64,000 bases of DNA from Thiodiazotropha sp040507225 (GTDB lineage Bacteria; Pseudomonadota; Gammaproteobacteria; Chromatiales; Chromatiaceae): assembly GCA_040507225.1 (NCBI GenBank), contig JBEVVG010000001.1, forward strand, positions 620,001-684,000. The letters are read 5' to 3'. Shown piece by piece: positions 32,452 to 40,759 of this stretch. Position 1 is the first letter of the stretch; every line of letters begins with the position of its first letter. The translations under genes were made by a program, and so were the position numbers. The notes beneath the pieces are model-generated. The model searched no databases, was not told the origin of the DNA, and saw only the letters and a program-made list of their open reading frames with translations.

Positions 32452-34200
32452 ATGAAGTCTCAACCACGGCCAAACCAGGACACGTCTGCGGCCTCACAGA
32501 CCGGTGAGGTGACTGAACCGGCCTATTTCCGTGATCCCCTGAGTCTGGCCCTGGTAAGATCCGGGCGTCTGGGCAGTGCGGAAGCCGAGCGTGCGGTACG
32601 CCTCAAGGAGGGTCAGCAGGGCGATGACCGGCTGGCGACCATCCTGTTGCAACTGGGACTGATCTCCGATCGTGATCTGGCTCAGGCCCTGGCGGATCTG
32701 TGCCGGGTGCCGCTGGTCGAGCGCAAGGCCTATCCCGATGTCGCCCATCTCAATGATGGAATCTCCCTGAAGTTCCTCAAACAGCACCGCCTGGTGGTGT
32801 TCGATGAACAGGATGACTACAGTCTGGCGATCATGGTCGATCCGTCCGATCACTATGTGATCGACGCCCTCGAACTGATCGGTGGAAAACCGGTGAGAAT
32901 CCTCACGGGCATTGCATCGGAGATCGATGAAACCCTGCAGGATCATTTCAGCGAACTGCAGAAGCATGACGCGGAAATCGACGAACAGGGCGTCGACCAC
33001 CAGTTGCTGCTCAATGACGTGGAGCAACTCAAGGAGCTGGCCAGCGAAGCACCGGTGATCAAGATGGTCAACCAGATCATCCAGCGTGCGGTCTCGTCCA
33101 AGGCATCCGATATTCACATCGAGCCGTTCGAACAGGTGCTCAAGATACGCTACCGCATCGACGGCCTGTTGCGGGAAACCGAACACCCTGCGGTCAATCA
33201 GGCGCCGGCCCTGATCTCACGTATCAAGATTCTCGCCAATCTCAATATCGCGGAGCGGCGTCTGCCCCAGGATGGTCGGTTCAAGGTGCGGGTGCATGGA
33301 TCCACACTGGATATGCGCGTATCCACGGTACCCACCCTGCATGGCGAAAGCATGGTGCTGCGCCTGTTGCAGAGGGACGAACTCGAACTGAATTTCACCG
33401 GTCTGGGTTTTGAGCGGGATCTCGAGGAAAAGATTCTCACAAACCTGGACCGGCCTCACGGCATCGTGGTGGTGACCGGTCCCACGGGTAGCGGTAAAAC
33501 CACAACCCTGTATGCTGCGCTGAACTACCTGAACCGTCCCGAACGCAAGATTCTCACGGTTGAGGACCCTGTCGAATACAACATCGAAGGGGTCAATCAG
33601 ATTCAGGTGAAACCTGGAATCGGGCTGGGATTCGGTGAGGCGTTGCGATCCATCGTACGCCAGGACCCGGACGTGATCATGATCGGTGAGATCCGTGACC
33701 GGGAAACCGCCAGGATTGCGGTGCAGTCCGCGTTGACCGGGCATCTGGTACTCTCCACCCTGCATACTAACGACGCGGCGGGCAGCATTACCCGTTTCAT
33801 CGATATGGGTGTTGAGCCTTTCCTGCTTACCTCCACGGTCAACGCGGTGATCGCCCAGCGTCTGGTGCGAAATCTGTGCACCCATTGCAAGCAGCCCTAT
33901 CAGCCACCGCCGGCGATTGCCGAGCGCCTCTCCGGTTACAGCGATTCGCCGAAACTGTTCAAGGCCGTCGGTTGCGAACACTGTGGCGGCAGCGGCTACC
34001 GGGGACGCAGCGCGATCATTGAAATGATCGAAATGAGCGATGAGCTTCAGGCATTGATCCTCAAGGGCAGCGACAAGCATGCCCTGGCAGCCTGCGCCAA
34101 ACGTCAGGGGGCTCTCTCCATGTATGAGAACGGTCTGTTGAAGGTGGTGCATGGCATCACCACCCTGGAAGAAGTCCTGCGCGTGACCCAGGAGCGCTGA
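32452..34200 (+). CDS. gspE: type II secretion ATPase GspE
   Basis: Cytoplasmic ATPase that drives pseudopilus assembly. Seen: 582 residues; an N-terminal GspE/MshE-N domain (about 20-175) for docking to GspL; Walker A VTGPTGSGKTTTLY; Asp box and Walker B VIMIGEIRDRETA; His box LVLSTLHTNDAAGS; and a four-cysteine zinc module (LCTHC and CEHC). All catalytic motifs are intact. It starts 20 bases after gspD, with GGGAGA before the ATG, and ends two bases before gspF. Confidence 0.96.
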   Translation: MKSQPRPNQDTSAASQTGEVTEPAYFRDPLSLALVRSGRLGSAEAERAVRLKEGQQGDDRLATILLQLGLISDRDLAQALADLCRVPLVERKAYPDVAHLNDGISLKFLKQHRLVVFDEQDDYSLAIMVDPSDHYVIDALELIGGKPVRILTGIASEIDETLQDHFSELQKHDAEIDEQGVDHQLLLNDVEQLKELASEAPVIKMVNQIIQRAVSSKASDIHIEPFEQVLKIRYRIDGLLRETEHPAVNQAPALISRIKILANLNIAERRLPQDGRFKVRVHGSTLDMRVSTVPTLHGESMVLRLLQRDELELNFTGLGFERDLEEKILTNLDRPHGIVVVTGPTGSGKTTTLYAALNYLNRPERKILTVEDPVEYNIEGVNQIQVKPGIGLGFGEALRSIVRQDPDVIMIGEIRDRETARIAVQSALTGHLVLSTLHTNDAAGSITRFIDMGVEPFLLTSTVNAVIAQRLVRNLCTHCKQPYQPPPAIAERLSGYSDSPKLFKAVGCEHCGGSGYRGRSAIIEMIEMSDELQALILKGSDKHALAACAKRQGALSMYENGLLKVVHGITTLEEVLRVTQER

Positions 34201-34202
34201 GC

Positions 34203-35423
34203 ATGGCAGCTTTTCAGTATAAAGCCGTCGCCGGGGATGGAGAGATCGTCGAAGGTGTCCTGGAGGCCACCAACCGGGAGCAGGTGGTGGATCAGATCCA
34301 CCACAACGGCCAGGTGCCGATCCGTATCGAGGCCCTGCGTGCCGCACCGCGCCCCCAGAACCGTTTGCGGTTACGTCGCAGCCGGGTGTCGGCGACCCAC
34401 ATCGCCTCATTCACCCGGGAACTGGCGACGCTTTTGAAAGCCGGACAACCCCTCGATTCGGCGCTGTCGATCCTCATCGCCATCGCCGGTCCCGAAGCCC
34501 CGTTCAGCATTCACCTGGGGAATATTCGCGATCGTCTGAAAGGCGGCCAGACTTTCGCCGATGCGCTTGCGGGCGAGGAATCCCTGTTTAGCCCGTTTTA
34601 CATCCAGATGGTACGGGCCGGCGAGGCCGGCGGCGCCCTGGAGCAGGTGCTTGCGCGCCTCGCCCAGCATCTGGAAACCTCGCGGGAGGTGCGCAGTGCG
34701 TTGATCTCCTCGCTGATCTATCCGGCGATTCTGCTGTTCGTCGCAATCACCTCGATCCTGATCCTGTTGACCTATGTGATTCCACAGTTTCAGGACCTGT
34801 TCGTCGATATGGGTGAGACCCTGCCACTCTCCACCCGCATCACCATGGGTGCCGCCAACTGGTTGCAGAACGATGGCTGGATGCTGGCGGTCGGATTGCT
34901 TCTGTTGATCGCCTATTTCAAATGGCAATTCAGCGATCAGGCCCGCAGCAAGCGCTGGCATGGCCGGTTTCTCGGCATCGCCCTGGTCGGGCCGATCATC
35001 AAGCAGGTGGAAGCGGCGCGTTTCTGCCGCACCCTGGGCACCCTGCTGGAAAACGGTGTGCCCATGCTCAAGGCTGTGGCCATCGTCAAGGAAACCATCA
35101 GTAACCGGGTGATCGCCGACGGCATGGATCAGGTCATCTCGCATCTGAAGTCGGGACGTCGCCTGGCAGACCCGTTGATTGAACATGCCCAGTTTCCCGA
35201 GTATGCCCTGCAGATGATTCGTGTGGGTGAAGAGTCCGGACAACTCGAACCGATGCTGATGCAGACCGCGGACATTCTCGACCAGGAGACGCAAACCCTG
35301 ATCAAACGGGGTCTCAGCCTGGTTGAACCGGTGATGATCCTGGTGCTCGGTCTGATCATCGCCGGTGTGGTGATGTCGATTCTGGTGGCGATCCTCGGAG
35401 TCAACGCCCTGGTGGCCTTATGA
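34203..35423 (+). CDS. gspF: type II secretion inner-membrane platform protein GspF
   Basis: Polytopic platform protein of the secretion machine. Seen: 406 residues with two repeated T2SSF domains. The first begins IASFTRELATLLKAGQPLD, the second ARFCRTLGTLLENGVPML. Three hydrophobic segments lie at about 172-195, 222-240 and 375-400. The 3' end overlaps gspH by four bases. A gspG gene, normally next in order, is not here. Confidence 0.95.
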   Translation: MAAFQYKAVAGDGEIVEGVLEATNREQVVDQIHHNGQVPIRIEALRAAPRPQNRLRLRRSRVSATHIASFTRELATLLKAGQPLDSALSILIAIAGPEAPFSIHLGNIRDRLKGGQTFADALAGEESLFSPFYIQMVRAGEAGGALEQVLARLAQHLETSREVRSALISSLIYPAILLFVAITSILILLTYVIPQFQDLFVDMGETLPLSTRITMGAANWLQNDGWMLAVGLLLLIAYFKWQFSDQARSKRWHGRFLGIALVGPIIKQVEAARFCRTLGTLLENGVPMLKAVAIVKETISNRVIADGMDQVISHLKSGRRLADPLIEHAQFPEYALQMIRVGEESGQLEPMLMQTADILDQETQTLIKRGLSLVEPVMILVLGLIIAGVVMSILVAILGVNALVAL

Positions 35424-35920
35424 GCCGGGCAGGGCATCCGCTCCGGGGTCGCTCTGCGGCAGGGTTCACACTGATCGAAATCATGCTGGTACTGGTGATT
35501 CTTGGGCTGATCTATTCCCTTGCGCCCCCTCTGTTTCACAAGGCTTTTCCCGCCTTGAAGCTCAAGGCGGTGACCCGTGACCTGGTGCAGGAGATCCGCT
35601 TCGTGCAACAGAGTGCGATTACCACCGGTCAGCCCACAGCGATGCGATTCGAATTGTCCGAGGACCGATACCAAAGTGCGTTGATCAACGCGGGGGCCTT
35701 GCGTCAGCTGCCTGAAGGCTTTCATTTCGTCCACCCTCCCAGCAATTTGGCCGGGCAGACATTGGAACTGCATTTCTACCCGGACGGCAGCGCCAGCGGC
35801 GGGCAGGTTCAGATCGGTGTGGACAAGCGGCTTTACACCATCCAGGTGGACTGGTTGACCAGTCAGGTGGAAATCCTTTCACACAAAACACAGGCTGAGC
35901 ATGCATCGTTCCGCATCTGA
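35420..35920 (+). CDS. gspH: type II secretion minor pseudopilin GspH
   Basis: Minor pseudopilin processed by prepilin peptidase. Seen: 166 residues, a basic leader, the cleavage motif AAG|FTLIEIM with Glu5, a hydrophobic helix, and a beta-rich C-terminal domain ending LTSQVEILSHKTQ. It lacks the calcium-site C-terminus and length typical of the major pseudopilin GspG, so GspH is the better call. It overlaps gspF by four bases and gspI by 20. Confidence 0.85.
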   Translation: MSRAGHPLRGRSAAGFTLIEIMLVLVILGLIYSLAPPLFHKAFPALKLKAVTRDLVQEIRFVQQSAITTGQPTAMRFELSEDRYQSALINAGALRQLPEGFHFVHPPSNLAGQTLELHFYPDGSASGGQVQIGVDKRLYTIQVDWLTSQVEILSHKTQAEHASFRI

Positions 35921-36299
35921 AGGCATGACTCTGATCGAGGTCCTGGTGGCTTTCGTGATTCTCGCGATGACCATGAGCGTGGTGCTGCGGATCAACTCGG
36001 GGGCCATCCGCAATCATCAGATAGCCTCGGGATACCTGCAGGCGGTGGCCATTGCCGATGCCCGCATGCAGCAGATGGGGGTCGAGGTGACGGGCGCTGA
36101 AGCACGCCGCGAGGGCGAGGAGCCGGGAGGCTACCGCTGGTGGTATCAGCGCATGCCCGATTCCAACGGCTGGGAGGAGAAGCGCCTGGCGATTCCGGCT
36201 GCCACCTACCAGGAACGCCTCGAAATTCGTTGGAACTCGACTTCCGGAGAACGCAGCCTGATCCTGACCCGCCAGGGGAGCGCCTATGGCCGAAGTTGA
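35901..36299 (+). CDS. gspI: type II secretion minor pseudopilin GspI
   Basis: Part of the pseudopilus tip complex with GspJ and GspK. Seen: 132 residues, a short leader, prepilin motif SEG|MTLIEVLVAFVIL with Glu5, and the A-rich helix; then a region with IADARMQQM and the family-like WYQRM strand. It overlaps gspH by 20 and gspJ by 14 bases. Confidence 0.9.
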   Translation: MHRSASEGMTLIEVLVAFVILAMTMSVVLRINSGAIRNHQIASGYLQAVAIADARMQQMGVEVTGAEARREGEEPGGYRWWYQRMPDSNGWEEKRLAIPAATYQERLEIRWNSTSGERSLILTRQGSAYGRS

Positions 36300-36936
36300 A
36301 CAGGCCAGGTCAAAACCTCCGCAACAGGCCGGTTTCACTCTGTTGGAGATCCTCATCGCGCTGTTGATTCTCGCAACCATCGCGAGTTCGGCGATCTCGA
36401 TGTTGTTCCTCAATCTAAAGGGCTGGGATCGGTTGACGGAGCAGAGTGACCGGCAGGTCACCCAACAACGGGTCATGACGCGCATGGAACGCATCATTTC
36501 CCAGCTTACACCATTGAGTTGGCAGAGCGTAAAGGGCAGACAACTGGCATTCATCGGTGAACCCGATCTGCTGCAGTTCATCGCACCGGCTCCGCAACCC
36601 TATGCTGCGGGGGGACTGTTCGAATACCGGTTCAGCGTGGAGCGCGACAGCCTGCAAGGTGCCCGGGTGGTGTTGACCTATCGTCCCTATCAACCCCAGG
36701 ACAGCGCTTTCACCCTGCCGGATCAGGGGGTGCAACGGGTGCTGCTCAGTGGCCTGGGAGATCTGCAGTTTCAGTATTTCGGGACCCCACAGGGTTCCAG
36801 GCAGGCGGATTGGAACGCGTTGTGGCCCGCGGCTACGCGAAACTATCCGCAACTCATCGGAATACAGGAAACCGCAGCGGATGGGGCGATTCACCAGCGC
36901 TACATTGCCTTGCGACAATGGCATACGGGGTCTTGA
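36286..36936 (+). CDS. gspJ: type II secretion minor pseudopilin GspJ
   Basis: Tip-complex pseudopilin. Seen: 216 residues, leader ending QQAG, processing motif G|FTLLEILIALLIL with Glu5, an amphipathic helix region (DRQVTQQRVMTRMERII), and a long beta domain with EYRFSVERD and LPDQGVQRVLLSGL. The size matches GspJ, the larger of the I/J pair. It ends two bases before the gspK start. Confidence 0.92.
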   Translation: MAEVEQARSKPPQQAGFTLLEILIALLILATIASSAISMLFLNLKGWDRLTEQSDRQVTQQRVMTRMERIISQLTPLSWQSVKGRQLAFIGEPDLLQFIAPAPQPYAAGGLFEYRFSVERDSLQGARVVLTYRPYQPQDSAFTLPDQGVQRVLLSGLGDLQFQYFGTPQGSRQADWNALWPAATRNYPQLIGIQETAADGAIHQRYIALRQWHTGS

Positions 36937-36938
36937 AT

Positions 36939-37811
36939 ATGAAACACAGGACGCTGCCGATGCGTGAATCAGGACTGGCTCTGGTCATGGTGCTCTGGCT
37001 GATCGCGCTGATGACGGTAGTGGCCGCCAGCTTCGCCACACAATCGAAGGTTGAAAGCCAGCTGGCGCGCAACACCGTTGAGGCACTCAAAGCCCGCTAT
37101 CTGGCCGAGTCCGGTTTTGCCCGCGCGATGCGTGAACTGATGGTCACCGATTCGGCCCAGCGCTGGCAATTCGACGGTCGCGTGTACGCTCTGGAGGGGG
37201 ACGACGCAGTGACCCGTATCGCGATCCGGGTATCCTCGGGACTGGTGAATCTCAACCAGGCGCCAAGGGATGTACTGGTCAAACTGTTCGCCCTGATCAG
37301 TGATGAGCCTGAAGAGCGCGAGGCACTCGCAGACCGACTCGAGGACTGGCGCGATGCCGACGATCTGCGCAGAGTCTCCGGGGCAGAGGACCCGGACTAC
37401 CGCGCGGCGGGTTATACCCGGCTGACCGCCGGGCGTGATCTGAACAGTCTTGACGAATTGGCCTATGTGATGGGATTCAATGCCGCCAAAGTGACGCAAC
37501 TGCTGCCTTATATCACACTCAACTCCAAGCGTTCACAGGTTGATCAGCGTTATGCGCCGGAGACTTTGCGGACATTGCTGCAGCAGTCGTCGTCGGGAAC
37601 TGCGTCACTCGGCAACGCCCTGGATTTCATCGAGCCGGACTGGGGAGGCTGGGCCGGTGACCCATCCAGCGGCAGTAGTGGCGCCAACAAGGATTACCGG
37701 GTCGAAGTCGAGGTGTCGACCCGACAGGGCGCGCGGGCCCATATTCAGGCGGATGTGACTTTGCAAAGCCGACCGGATCAGCCCTATCTGATTCGCTACT
37801 GGCGAGAGTAA
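36939..37811 (+). CDS. gspK: type II secretion minor pseudopilin GspK
   Basis: Large tip pseudopilin that caps the pseudopilus. ATG 36939 is preferred to an upstream in-frame ATG at 36810 inside gspJ, since the protein then begins with a short leader MKHRTLPMRESG followed by LALVMVLWLIALM. The lack of Glu5 is normal for GspK. Seen: 290 residues with an alpha-helical insert carrying RLEDWRDADD and the SLDELAYVMGF motif. It closes the pseudopilin set H-I-J-K. Confidence 0.93.
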   Translation: MKHRTLPMRESGLALVMVLWLIALMTVVAASFATQSKVESQLARNTVEALKARYLAESGFARAMRELMVTDSAQRWQFDGRVYALEGDDAVTRIAIRVSSGLVNLNQAPRDVLVKLFALISDEPEEREALADRLEDWRDADDLRRVSGAEDPDYRAAGYTRLTAGRDLNSLDELAYVMGFNAAKVTQLLPYITLNSKRSQVDQRYAPETLRTLLQQSSSGTASLGNALDFIEPDWGGWAGDPSSGSSGANKDYRVEVEVSTRQGARAHIQADVTLQSRPDQPYLIRYWRE

Positions 37812-37848
37812 CCGGACAACATCAGTCACTTCGGGATAGAATCGAAAC

Positions 37849-38922
37849 ATGTCCGTACAAACACTGAAATTTCACTGGCTGGGATTCTGGGAGTGGTGGC
37901 GAGGAGAAATTACCGCCCTGCTGCCCGAGTCGATACAGGTCCTGTTCAGTGGTGGACGGCCGGTGCGGCTTCATTATCTCGAGGATACCCTGCGCATCGT
38001 CAATCACGGCAACAGCGGTGAGGAGGTGGCGCAAAATTATCTCAGGGAACTCGACTGGCAGGATCCCGATCAGCGCCGACTGCTCAACTCCGCCAGTGAA
38101 ATCACCCTCTGCCTGGGGCGCAAGAACTACCTGATCAAACGGGTCACCCTGCCGATCGAGGCGGAGGAGAACCTGAGAGAGGTCCTGGCGTTCGAGATGG
38201 ACCGGCATACCCCGTTCAATGCCCAGCAGGTCTACTACGACTATCTGGTCAATCAGCGGGACCGCCACAACCGGGTTCTGGACATCAGCCTGGTGCTGGC
38301 CCCCATCGACAAGCTCAAGGATGCCCTGAGCCAACTCGAAGAGCATCGCATCCGCATCAACGGCATTGCCCCCTGTGATGAGCGCGAACCCGGGATCAAC
38401 GGGGTGAATCTGCTGCCTTCCGGGCAGCGCTCGAAGCCGATCAAGCGCTATCGCCTGGTGAATGGATTTCTGATGTTGCTGTTGCTGGTCCTGCTGGGTT
38501 TGCAACTGGCCCTGCCGCCTTATCAAAAGAGCCACCTCTCGGACAGCCTGGAAGTCACTCGCAGTCAATACCAGGAGCAGGCCAACGCAGTGGGTGCCCT
38601 GCGAGACGAAGTCACCGCAGCCGAGCGGGAAAACCGTTTCCTGGAGAATAAAAAACTCGAGACCCACCAGGTTCTGGAGGTGCTTCAGGAACTGACCCTG
38701 ATTCTGCCTGACGATACCTGGGTCAGCCAGTTTGAAATCCGTGACGGCAAAGTACATCTGTACGGACAATCCGTGGCATCCGCGGTACTGATACCCCTGA
38801 TCGAATCATCCAAACTCTTCCGTAACGTCAGCTTCCGTTCTCCGGTGACACAAAACAGCAAAAACAACACCGAGCGTTTCCATATCTCCGCGGACCTGGT
38901 CAGCCCGCAAGGTGAGGGTTAG
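37849..38922 (+). CDS. gspL: type II secretion protein GspL (PilN-like periplasmic half)
   Basis: Bitopic inner-membrane protein that links GspE to the platform. Seen: 357 residues; an actin-like cytoplasmic part (about 20-185) with LPIEAEENLREVLAFEMDRHTPF, which resembles PilM/PilN-type sequences; a membrane helix (about 204-223); a coiled-coil stretch; and a PilN-like ferredoxin fold (about 275-357, LTLILPDDTWVSQFEI). The PilN-domain variant of GspL is known in some proteobacteria. The stop TAG shares its last base with the next start. Confidence 0.85.
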   Translation: MSVQTLKFHWLGFWEWWRGEITALLPESIQVLFSGGRPVRLHYLEDTLRIVNHGNSGEEVAQNYLRELDWQDPDQRRLLNSASEITLCLGRKNYLIKRVTLPIEAEENLREVLAFEMDRHTPFNAQQVYYDYLVNQRDRHNRVLDISLVLAPIDKLKDALSQLEEHRIRINGIAPCDEREPGINGVNLLPSGQRSKPIKRYRLVNGFLMLLLLVLLGLQLALPPYQKSHLSDSLEVTRSQYQEQANAVGALRDEVTAAERENRFLENKKLETHQVLEVLQELTLILPDDTWVSQFEIRDGKVHLYGQSVASAVLIPLIESSKLFRNVSFRSPVTQNSKNNTERFHISADLVSPQGEG

Positions 38923-39527
38923 TGGTGTTGTTCACCCAACGACTCAACGCAAAGCAGAGCCGGGCGCTCGCCTTGGCGCTGCTGCTCGCCCTGCTTTTGG
39001 GACTGCTGCTGGTGGTGGGCTACCCACTGTGGAGTATGAACCGTCATCTCGACGAGCGTATCGCTGAACAGAGACACCAGATCGGTCTATATCAGCGGAT
39101 GGCTTCCCAAACCGATTACTTTGAAAATGAGTACGCGCGCCTCAGCCGCATCCGCCAGGCGGATCGCCGATACCTGCAAAGCGCAACCGAATCCCTTGCC
39201 GAGGCTGAACTGCAACGCCGGGTGAAGCAGATCGTATCCGCCGCCAAGGGTGAGATCATCAGTACCCAGGTCATCAATATCAGCCGGGAAGAGGGCTTCA
39301 GCCGGGTCGCGGTGCGGGTGCGTATGAAAAGCAACCTGCCGCAGAGCGTGCAGATCTTTCATCGTCTGGAAAGCGAACAGCCTTACCTGTTCGTCGAAGA
39401 AGTCACCATGCGCGGGCGTCCGGTGGTGCGCCGCCGGATGCCCGCGAATGAGAAGATCCGCGAGGCTGAGTCGATCCTGGATATCGATTTCCAACTGGTG
39501 GGTTACATGAAGGAACCGGCGTCATGA
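38922..39527 (+). CDS. gspM: type II secretion protein GspM
   Basis: Inner-membrane platform protein that pairs with GspL. Seen: 201 residues; GTG start overlapping the gspL stop by one base; a membrane helix at about residues 15-36; a coiled coil (about 42-100); and a ferredoxin-like periplasmic domain with QIFHRLESEQPYLFVEEVTM, typical of the GspMb/PilO-like subgroup. It overlaps the next gene by four bases (ATGA). Confidence 0.87.
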   Translation: MVLFTQRLNAKQSRALALALLLALLLGLLLVVGYPLWSMNRHLDERIAEQRHQIGLYQRMASQTDYFENEYARLSRIRQADRRYLQSATESLAEAELQRRVKQIVSAAKGEIISTQVINISREEGFSRVAVRVRMKSNLPQSVQIFHRLESEQPYLFVEEVTMRGRPVVRRRMPANEKIREAESILDIDFQLVGYMKEPAS

Positions 39528-40066
39528 ATCCCTGGAAAGGTACGATCAATGGTTTGAGCCTGTTATTGTTCGGCGTCATCCTGATCCTCTCTGCAGGGCT
39601 GTTCTGGCAATGGCAGCATCCGCCTGTCGCGGGGGATTTCACCCTGAAGCCTTCCGCAACACCTGAAAGCCAGGAGGCGTCCTCCACGATCAGCTATACC
39701 GCGGTGCCCCTGGGCGCCTATCGGGAGATCACCGAACGTCCGCTGTTCGTCGAGGGACGGATGCCACCCAAGCCCCCCGAGAAGACCCCTGTGGCCGGGA
39801 TACCCCGGGTGGCGCCCCTCAAGCTCAAACTCGAGGGGGTGGTGATCACACCCCAGAACCGGGTGGCGGTGGTGCGGGATCTGACCAGCAATCGTCTGTT
39901 ACGCATCTCGGAAGGCATGAACCAGGATGACTGGAAGCTGGTGCGTGTGGATAACGCCAGTGCCACGATCGAACGGCGCGGGGAGCGTCAGACCCTGGAA
40001 TTGGAGATTGTAGGCGCCGGCAAACAGCGCAAGGTCCCCCCCAGGCTGCCTTTTGGTCCCCGTTGA
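39524..40066 (+). CDS. type II secretion GspC/GspN-like protein with HR domain
   Basis: Seen: 180 residues; an N-terminal membrane helix (about 11-28); a Pro-rich linker; and a periplasmic homology-region-like domain with ITERPLFVEGRMPP, LKLKLEGVVITPQNRVAVVRD and ISEGMNQDDWKLVRVD. This is the pattern of the GspC HR domain or of proteins annotated as type II secretion protein N. It probably takes the GspC role of connecting the platform to the N0 domain of GspD, because no other gspC is present. There is no PDZ domain. Last gene of the operon. Confidence 0.8.
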   Translation: MNPWKGTINGLSLLLFGVILILSAGLFWQWQHPPVAGDFTLKPSATPESQEASSTISYTAVPLGAYREITERPLFVEGRMPPKPPEKTPVAGIPRVAPLKLKLEGVVITPQNRVAVVRDLTSNRLLRISEGMNQDDWKLVRVDNASATIERRGERQTLELEIVGAGKQRKVPPRLPFGPR

Positions 40067-40141
40067 ACCCTCTTGAACTCTCATGCGCATCGTATTAGTT
40101 TGCGCAGTTCGTTGTATTGATCATCTTTTTGCTGGATACCC

Positions 40142-40627
40142 ATGAATCACATCAAGGTACTGTTTGTCTGTATGGGCAATATCTGTCGCTCGCCCACCGC
40201 CCAGGGCGTGTTTCGCGCGATGGTGGAAAAGGAGGGACTGAGTAGACGGATCCTCACTGATTCCGCCGGCACCATCGACTATCACATTGGCGGTTTGCCC
40301 GACCGGCGTGCCCGGGAGACGGCGTTGAAACGGGGGGTCGACCTCAGTGATCTGAGAGCCCGGCAGGTGAACGTGTCGGATTTCGAGGCGTTTGACTATG
40401 TCGTCGCCATGGACCGTTCCAACTATCAGGACCTGTCGGCTCTGTGTCCTCCGGGATTGGAGGAACGTCTTCACATGTTCCTGGATTTCGCGCCGGATCA
40501 GCCGGTGCGTGAAGTGCCGGATCCCTACTATGGCGGGGCGGCCGGGTTCGAGCGGGTATTCGATCTCGTGGAAGAGGCCTCGCGGGGACTGCTTGACAGA
40601 ATCCGTCACGATCACGCCCTGAGTTGA
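40142..40627 (+). CDS. low-molecular-weight protein tyrosine phosphatase
   Basis: Hydrolyses phosphotyrosine; bacterial members often act on exopolysaccharide-export tyrosine kinases. Seen: 161 residues, P-loop VCMGNICRSP with nucleophile Cys10 and Arg16, and general acid Asp127 in VPDPYYGG. Full length. It is separated from the gsp operon by 75 bases, and no tyrosine kinase is near, so its substrate is unknown. Confidence 0.94.
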   Translation: MNHIKVLFVCMGNICRSPTAQGVFRAMVEKEGLSRRILTDSAGTIDYHIGGLPDRRARETALKRGVDLSDLRARQVNVSDFEAFDYVVAMDRSNYQDLSALCPPGLEERLHMFLDFAPDQPVREVPDPYYGGAAGFERVFDLVEEASRGLLDRIRHDHALS

Positions 40628-40759
40628 TCTTACCGTCTGTACAGGCCGCGATAGGCTAACCGCATCAAGGCGTGCACGGGGTGATGCTGATGCTTCAGCG
40701 CCCTCATATGCCGACCCAGGTCAACCCGAAACGGGAGAGCCTGAGTCGGGCGTCAGAGA

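Noticed and set aside
36810..36938. Extending gspK upstream to 36810
   Set aside because: It would overlap gspJ by 127 bases and put non-conserved sequence before a normal pseudopilin leader.
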